Assembly: GCA_050186955.1 (NCBI GenBank)
Contig: JBFWXZ010000110.1
Span: 1 to 10,579, forward strand
Origin: JACKJP01 sp050186955
GTDB taxonomy: Bacteria; Pseudomonadota; Alphaproteobacteria; Rhizobiales; Tepidamorphaceae
Direction of reading: 5' to 3'
Length of the DNA: 10,579 bases
Shown: piece after piece, positions 6,694 through 10,579 of the stretch
Position numbering within the stretch: the first letter of the stretch is position 1
Layout of the letters: each line of letters begins with the position of its first letter
Position numbers and translations under genes: made by a program
The notes under the pieces: generated by a model
Seen by the model: only the letters and a program-made list of their open reading frames with translations
Told to the model about the DNA's origin: nothing
Databases searched by the model: none

Positions 6694-7872
6694 CAGCACC
6701 TCGACACCGAGGACGAGGTGCTCCTCGGCGGTGTCCTCGGCGAAATCGTGGCTGATCCCGCCGATGGAAGGGACGAAGAGCATCGCCGCCGGCATCAGCC
6801 GGGCGAGATTGGCCGCGTCGTGCAGCGCGCCCGAGGGCATCTTCCGCCACTTGCCGGGCGCCAGCCGTTCCGCCGCGCCTTCCAGCCGGCCCATCAGCGC
6901 GGCGTCTATCGCGGTCGGGGCGAGGGCGGAGAAATCCGACCGTTCGAGCCCGAGGCCGCGGGCGTCTGCGGTCTCCGCGGCGCAGGCGCGGATCGCCTGC
7001 GTCATCGCCTCAAGCCGCGCCTCGCTGCCGTCGCGCCACTGCACCGTGAACTCGACCTCGCCGGGGATCACCGACGGTGCGTTGGGGTGCAGCTTCGCGT
7101 GGCCGATGGTCCATACCGTGGTCGGGGTGACGATCTCCGCGAGGCGGGCGTTGAGGTCGGCGACGAAGGCGGCGAGGCCCTGGAAGGCGTCGCGGCGCAT
7201 CGCCATCGGTGTCGTGCCGGCGTGGTTCTGCGCGCCGGTGAACCGGAAGCGCTCGGTGCGGATGCCGACGATGGCGTCGACGACCCCGATGGATTCGCCG
7301 TGCTGGTCGAGCACCGGGCCCTGCTCGATATGCGCCTCGACGAAGCCGTTGAAGCGCTCGGCGGGAACGAAGCCGCCGCTCGAAAGCGCCTCCATGCGCC
7401 GTCGCGCCTCGCCGAAGGTGACGCCGGCGGTGTCGGTCAGCGCGTCGGCCTCCGCCAGCGGCAGGGTCCCGGCCCAGATGCGGCTCCCGGTAAGGACGCC
7501 GAAGCGGCCTTCTTCGTCCTGGAAGGAGACGACGGCGACCGGCGGGCCGCCGGCCTCGCGCGAGGCGCGCGAAACCTCCAGCGCGGCGATCACGCCATAG
7601 GCGCCGTCGAGCCAGCCGCCTTCCGGCTGGGTGTCCGAATGCGAGCCCATGAGCAGGCACAGGCCGGGCTCCGGCGGCAGGCCGAACAGGTTTCCGGCCG
7701 GGTCGAAGACCGGGTTGAGGCCGGCTTCCCTCATCCGCGCCGCGAGCCATTGCCGCGCCTCTATGTCCTTGTCCGAGAAGGCCGGCCGCACGACGCCGCT
7801 GCCGGATGCGCCGATGGCGCGCAGATCGTGAAGGTCCTTCAGCAGCCGCTTCGGATCGATGGCGATGGGCAT
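6676..7872 (-). CDS. M20-family Zn-dependent amidohydrolase (N-carbamoyl amino acid / allantoate hydrolase group)
   Basis: Predicted cytoplasmic metal-dependent hydrolase of 398 aa. Family members release CO2 and ammonia from N-carbamoyl amino acids, ureidopropionate, allantoate or ureidoglycolate. The sequence shows the two-metal pattern: GSHSDTQPEGG with His78, WLDGAYG with Asp89, QDEEGRF with the Glu120/Glu121 pair, EAHIEQGP with His181, and GISHDFAED with His375. Conserved substrate-side elements NHAGTTP (His217) and SGALHDA (His351) are also present. Family order and length (400-420 aa) fit. Start ATG 7872 is chosen because GGGAGA (7886-7881) lies 8 nt ahead and the product begins in the usual way. 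The frame extends upstream only as an Arg/Pro-rich shadow of the permease gene. It is the last gene of the minus-strand importer operon, 17 nt after the permease stop. The exact substrate cannot be read from sequence. Confidence 0.93.
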   Translation of the reverse strand: MPIAIDPKRLLKDLHDLRAIGASGSGVVRPAFSDKDIEARQWLAARMREAGLNPVFDPAGNLFGLPPEPGLCLLMGSHSDTQPEGGWLDGAYGVIAALEVSRASREAGGPPVAVVSFQDEEGRFGVLTGSRIWAGTLPLAEADALTDTAGVTFGEARRRMEALSSGGFVPAERFNGFVEAHIEQGPVLDQHGESIGVVDAIVGIRTERFRFTGAQNHAGTTPMAMRRDAFQGLAAFVADLNARLAEIVTPTTVWTIGHAKLHPNAPSVIPGEVEFTVQWRDGSEARLEAMTQAIRACAAETADARGLGLERSDFSALAPTAIDAALMGRLEGAAERLAPGKWRKMPSGALHDAANLARLMPAAMLFVPSIGGISHDFAEDTAEEHLVLGVEVLAASLE

Positions 7873-7889
7873 TGGATGGTTCTCCCGTA

Positions 7890-8543
7890 TCAGGCCGGCC
7901 GCAGCCAGGCCATGCGGCTTTCCAGCCGTCTTGCGATGGCGAGTATGGTGAGGACGAGGGCGAGGTACAGGGCGCCGATGATCGCCCACACCTCGAAGAT
8001 CTTGAATGTCTGGGCGATCACGACCTGCCCGGAGAAGGTGAGTTCGGGCACCGAGACGGCCGACAGGAAGGCGGATTCCTTGGCTACCGTCCCGATCAGG
8101 TTGACGCAGGCGGGGAGCGCGAAGGGCAGTAGCTGCGGCAGGATGACCAGCCGGAAGCGCCGCATCGAGCGCAGGCCGAGCGCTGCCGCCGCGTCCCACT
8201 GGCCCTGCGGCACCGATTTGAGCGCCCCGCGCACGATCTCCGCCATGTAGGCGGCGGTGTAAATGGCGACCGCCAGGATACCGGCGATCTGCGGGTCGAT
8301 GCGCAGCCGGAAGACGCCCATCGTCGCGAAGATCAGCATCGCCTGGATGAGGAACGGCGTGTTGCGGATCGCCTCCACATAGCAGCGCGCCGGCAGCCGG
8401 ACGAGCATCCGCCGCGCGCCGAGCGGAAAGGCCAGCGCCGTCCCCGCCACCGCGCCGGCGGCGAAGCCGATGCCGACGATGGCGACGGTGTTGAACAGGC
8501 CGCGCAGGATGTCGCCGCCATGGCTTTGCAGCAGCCCGATCAA
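7890..8543 (-). CDS. Amino-acid-type ABC transporter permease (HisM/GlnP family), TTG start
   Basis: Inner-membrane permease of 217 aa in the His/Glu/Gln/Arg/opine family, the second of two in this operon. An N-terminal helix is followed by YVEAIRNTPFLIQAML (about 55-70), a family segment. The cytoplasmic coupling (EAA) loop DAAAALGLRSMRRFRLVILP spans about 117-136. About five membrane helices are expected. The start is TTG at 8543-8541, which overlaps the previous permease's TGA as TTGA, with GGGGAGAG (8558-8551) 7 nt ahead. A longer frame upstream (to 8609) lies inside the preceding gene and looks like a shadow. No in-frame ATG or GTG fits the family N terminus. Translation is probably coupled to the upstream permease. 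No ATPase partner is encoded in the window. Confidence 0.92.
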   Translation of the reverse strand: MIGLLQSHGGDILRGLFNTVAIVGIGFAAGAVAGTALAFPLGARRMLVRLPARCYVEAIRNTPFLIQAMLIFATMGVFRLRIDPQIAGILAVAIYTAAYMAEIVRGALKSVPQGQWDAAAALGLRSMRRFRLVILPQLLPFALPACVNLIGTVAKESAFLSAVSVPELTFSGQVVIAQTFKIFEVWAIIGALYLALVLTILAIARRLESRMAWLRPA

Positions 8544-9211
8544 GACGCTGCTCTCCCCGCCGGTTCGAGGCGCCGCTCGAGCCAGCGCGACAGCATGGCG
8601 ATGGTCCACAGCACGGCGAAATAGACCAGCGCCGCGGCGAGCGTCGGCGCGAGCGGATCGAAGGTCTGCATGGCGACCTGCTGCGAGCGGCGCGTCAGGT
8701 CGACCAGCGTGATCAGCGACAGCACCGGCGAGGCCTTGACCAGGAAGCCGATCTCGCCGGCCAGCGCCGGAAGCGCGATGGGCAGGAGCTGCGGGATCAG
8801 GACGAGGCGCCAGGTCTGCGTCCGCCCGAGCCCGAGCGCGCGGGCGGCTTCCGCCTGGCCGTCTGGAATGCGCTGGATCGCGCCGCGGAATATCTCGGCG
8901 AGGAAGGCGGCGCCGTTCATGGCGAGCGCCGCGACGCCGACCCAGAAGGCCGAGAGCCGACCGAGGCCGAGCAGCGCCGGCAGGCCGAAATAGAGCAGGA
9001 ACACGAGGATGACGATCGGCAGGCCGCGCATCACCGCGATGTAGGCGGTCGCCGGGCGGCGGAGCCAGGGATTTTGCGACCGGCGCGCTCCCAGCAGAGG
9101 GAGGGAGAGAGCGAGCGCGCCGGTCGCCGCCAGCAGGCTTACGGCCAGTGTGAGAAGCAGGCCGTCCACGAGCAGGGGGATGATCGCGATGATGCCTGCC
9201 AGGTATTCCAA
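8540..9211 (-). CDS. Amino-acid-type ABC transporter permease (HisQ/GlnP family), TTG start
   Basis: Inner-membrane permease of 223 aa, the first permease of the minus-strand importer. Hydrophobic helices open the protein (about 5-40). The family segment YIAVMRGLPIVILVFLLYFG follows at about 57-76, and the coupling (EAA) loop EAARALGLGRTQTWRLVLIP at about 121-140, then two further helices. It should form a heterodimeric channel with the next permease. The only usable start is TTG 9211: no in-frame ATG or GTG lies between the upstream stop and the first helix. A purine-rich GGAAGAGG (9230-9223) sits 11 nt ahead, a little far. The gene begins 22 nt after the binding-protein stop. Its own stop overlaps the TTG of the next permease. 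Family certain, start moderately sure. Confidence 0.92.
   Translation of the reverse strand: MEYLAGIIAIIPLLVDGLLLTLAVSLLAATGALALSLPLLGARRSQNPWLRRPATAYIAVMRGLPIVILVFLLYFGLPALLGLGRLSAFWVGVAALAMNGAAFLAEIFRGAIQRIPDGQAEAARALGLGRTQTWRLVLIPQLLPIALPALAGEIGFLVKASPVLSLITLVDLTRRSQQVAMQTFDPLAPTLAAALVYFAVLWTIAMLSRWLERRLEPAGRAAS
8551..8558 (-). promoter_or_regulatory. Ribosome binding site supporting a TTG start
   Basis: On the minus strand this reads GGGGAGAG, 7 nt before TTG 8543. It lies inside the end of the preceding permease gene and supports the overlapping TTGA stop-start arrangement over any upstream start. Confidence 0.65.
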
Positions 9212-9233
9212 TCCGCGAATGACCTCTTCCGGG

Positions 9234-10070
9234 CTACTTCTTCTGGGCCGCGCCTTCCGGCAGGTAGCCGTCCGCCGGGCTGTCGGAGCGGATGCCCACC
9301 CACTTCTCCTGCATCGCGTAGAGCTCGCCGCTTGCCGCGAGCCGGTCGATGGTGGCGTTCACGCTTGCCAGCAGGTCGGGGCTGTCGAGCCGGGTGACCC
9401 AGGAAAGATAGACCGGGTCGCCATATTCGGCGACGACCTTGAAGGTATCCGGCGAGGCGCTCATGAACTCGCCCGCCGTGGTCGAGCCGATGACGATGGC
9501 GTCGACCTGGCCCGAACGCAGCGCGAAGGCGGTGTCGGGGAAGGTCTGGAAGAGCCGGAGGTCGGAGAAGCCGGCGCCGCCGCCCGCCTTCAGCTCGTCG
9601 TTGATCTGGCGGGCCACCGCCTCGGTCGAGCTGCCGAGCTGGGTGCCGACGACGATGCCGTTGAGATCGCCGATCGACGTCACCTTGGTATCCCCGACGG
9701 GCACGACGATGACGTTGGAGATGGCCGCGAAGGGACGCGAGAAGGCGTAGGTCTTCACACGCTCGGGATTGATCGCGACGGAGGTCGCGACGAGGTCGTA
9801 CTGGCCGGCGGCGAGGCCGGCGAGGATGCCCTGGAACGGCAGGTCGAGCTGCTCGACCTCGACGCCGAGATCCTTGGCGACCTCGGCGAGCAGGTCGGAG
9901 CCGAAGCCGACGATCTTGCCGTTGTCGACATATTCGAAGGGCTTGAAGGCGGCTTCCGTCGCCACCGTGATCTTGCCGGCGGCCTTGATGCGGTCGAGCG
10001 TCGGGTCGGCATTCGCCGCCGAGACGCCGAGGATTGTCAGGAACGCGAAAGTCACGAGCTTGCGTATCAT
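9234..10070 (-). CDS. Family-3 (amino-acid type) ABC substrate-binding protein
   Basis: Periplasmic solute-binding protein of 278 aa (SBP_bac_3). A Sec signal peptide, MIRKLVTFAFLTILGVSAANA, is probably cleaved before DPTL (about residue 21/22). The mature part has TEAAFKPFEYVD (38-49, aromatic Phe42), ATSVAINPERVKTYAFSRPF (95-114, carboxylate-binding Arg104) and GTQLGSSTE (142-150). At the position where HisJ/GlnH-type proteins hold the ligand's alpha-amino group with Asp, this protein reads DAIVIGS, giving Gly195. A free alpha-amino group may therefore not be needed. ATG 10070 is preceded by GGGAG (10081-10077) with 6 nt spacing. It is the first gene of the importer/amidohydrolase operon and is divergent from the LysR-type gene. 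Probable ligand: a carboxylated, possibly N-carbamoylated or guanidino compound (inferred). Confidence 0.93.
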   Translation of the reverse strand: MIRKLVTFAFLTILGVSAANADPTLDRIKAAGKITVATEAAFKPFEYVDNGKIVGFGSDLLAEVAKDLGVEVEQLDLPFQGILAGLAAGQYDLVATSVAINPERVKTYAFSRPFAAISNVIVVPVGDTKVTSIGDLNGIVVGTQLGSSTEAVARQINDELKAGGGAGFSDLRLFQTFPDTAFALRSGQVDAIVIGSTTAGEFMSASPDTFKVVAEYGDPVYLSWVTRLDSPDLLASVNATIDRLAASGELYAMQEKWVGIRSDSPADGYLPEGAAQKK

Positions 10071-10160
10071 GATCGTCTCCCTCTCCGGCCGGTGGGGTGA
10101 AAAGCCTTGCGATGGCCGGGCTACACGGAAAGCCTATAAAGCGCCGCGAATGGCGGGAAC

Positions 10161-10180
10161 GTGAATTGTGGTCACTTCAC
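10161..10180. promoter_or_regulatory. Inverted repeat GTGAA-N10-TTCAC, candidate operator
   Basis: A dyad with 5-bp arms and a 10-nt spacer (20 nt overall), 37-56 nt before the regulator's ATG and about 91-110 nt before the binding-protein ATG. Size and placement resemble LysR-type operators, but the arms are short, so chance is possible. Confidence 0.4.
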
Positions 10181-10198
10181 TTGCGCGGAGCCGCAAGT
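10179..10198. promoter_or_regulatory. Inverted repeat ACTTGCG-N6-CGCAAGT, candidate operator or hairpin
   Basis: A perfect dyad with 7-bp arms and a 6-nt spacer CGGAGC, ending 18 nt before the regulator's ATG and overlapping the preceding repeat by two bases. It could be the recognition site for LysR-type autoregulation, or an RNA hairpin near the regulator's start. Confidence 0.5.
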
Positions 10199-10216
10199 AA
10201 GCGTTAGTTCACATCC

Positions 10217-10579
10217 ATGTTCGCGGTCTCCAAATACGACATCAGGCAACTACGCGTCTTCGCCACGGTGGTCGAGCATGGCGGCGTCTCCAGTGCCGCC
10301 CACAAGCTCGGCGTCAGCCTGTCGACGGTGAGCCGCGATCTCTCCGCGCTGGAGGAGCGCATCGGCGTGCATCTGTGCCGGCGCGGGCGCGGCGGTTTCG
10401 CGCTGACGCCGCAGGGCGAGCACATCTATCAGGCGACGGTGGACCTGCTGTCGCGCATGCACGGTTTCGAGCAGGAGGTGCAGGCGGCCCGCGAGAGCAT
10501 CTCCGGCGTCTTCAATCTCGGCGTCATCGACAACGTCATCTCCAATCCCGACGCCGGCATCGTCGACGCGCTTTCCAAG
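10217..10579 (+). CDS. LysR-type transcriptional regulator (3' partial)
   Basis: The frame is open to the window end, giving 121 codons of a protein usually about 300 aa long. The N-terminal winged helix-turn-helix is clear: YDIRQLRVFATVVEHGGVSS (7-26), AAHKLGVSLSTVSRDLSALE (27-46, with the recognition helix near STVSRDLSALE), then a wing RRGRGGFALTPQGE (55-68). This is a close match to the LysR family. A linker helix follows and the ligand-binding domain begins near SGVFNLGV (96-103). ATG 10217 is fixed by an in-frame TAG at 10205-10207 and by the expected position of the HTH. No Shine-Dalgarno sequence is visible before it, so translation may be leaderless or weakly initiated. It is divergent from the importer/amidohydrolase operon and probably its regulator (inferred). 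Confidence 0.93.
   Translation, partial: MFAVSKYDIRQLRVFATVVEHGGVSSAAHKLGVSLSTVSRDLSALEERIGVHLCRRGRGGFALTPQGEHIYQATVDLLSRMHGFEQEVQAARESISGVFNLGVIDNVISNPDAGIVDALSK

Larger units (their letters stand above)
10071..10216. promoter_or_regulatory. Divergent promoter region between importer operon and LysR-type gene
   Basis: 146 nt between two start codons facing away from each other, so promoters for both should lie here. This is the usual position for LysR-type regulator binding. It is more AT-rich than the flanking genes and contains TATAAA (10135-10140), which could serve as a -10 element on either strand, but I find no convincing matching -35 at 16-18 nt. Two inverted repeats lie at 10161-10180 and 10179-10198. 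Confidence 0.6.

Noticed and set aside
6718..8250. Plus-strand 510-codon open frame opposite the amidohydrolase and permease
   Set aside because: The minus strand encodes clear M20 and permease motifs. The plus frame lacks motifs and has antisense-like composition.
9150..10100. Plus-strand 316-codon open frame opposite the binding protein
   Set aside because: Asp/Gly/Arg-rich with no domain. The minus strand has a signal peptide and a binding-protein fold.
10204..10462. Short minus-strand open frames opposite the LysR-type gene
   Set aside because: The plus strand has a clear helix-turn-helix. These short frames have no support.

Overview
The window is GC-rich (roughly two thirds G+C by eye), densely coding bacterial DNA. 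Its gene types, Tat/Sec-exported binding proteins, codon use and gene order suggest an alphaproteobacterium, probably of the Hyphomicrobiales (Rhizobiales). No mobile element, CRISPR array, tRNA or rRNA was found. Every coding stretch looks intact; only the first and last genes are cut by the window edges.

Left half (1-6670, + strand): one apparent operon. It begins with a BMP/PnrA-family periplasmic binding protein (5' end outside the window). A strong GC hairpin follows, then a tandem-domain ABC ATPase and two membrane permeases of the nucleoside-importer type (YufN/O/P/Q-like). Two enzymes come next: a glycine-amidinotransferase-like (guanidino-group modifying) enzyme and a zinc-independent medium-chain (quinone-oxidoreductase-like) reductase. 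Intergenic gaps after the ATPase are 1 to 46 nt.

Right half (6676-10070, - strand): a second operon, read right to left. It encodes a family-3 (amino-acid type) binding protein, two His/Glu/Gln-type permeases and an M20-family zinc amidohydrolase (N-carbamoyl amino acid / allantoate / ureido hydrolase group). Both permeases appear to start with TTG. No ATPase for this importer is present. The two operons converge with only 5 nt between stop codons.

Far right (10217 to the end, + strand): the N-terminal part of a LysR-type regulator, divergent from the second operon across a 146-nt region containing two inverted repeats. It is the likely regulator of the importer/amidohydrolase operon.

Taken together, two importers each sit with an enzyme acting on nitrogen-rich groups: one on a guanidino group, the other typically on a ureido (N-carbamoyl) group. 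My main hypothesis is a salvage route: import of a guanidino or ureido compound, conversion of guanidino to ureido or transfer of the amidino group, then removal of the carbamoyl group. The second binding protein lacks the aspartate that normally holds a ligand's alpha-amino group, which fits an N-carbamoylated or otherwise N-blocked ligand. The pathway is inference; the family assignments are well supported.
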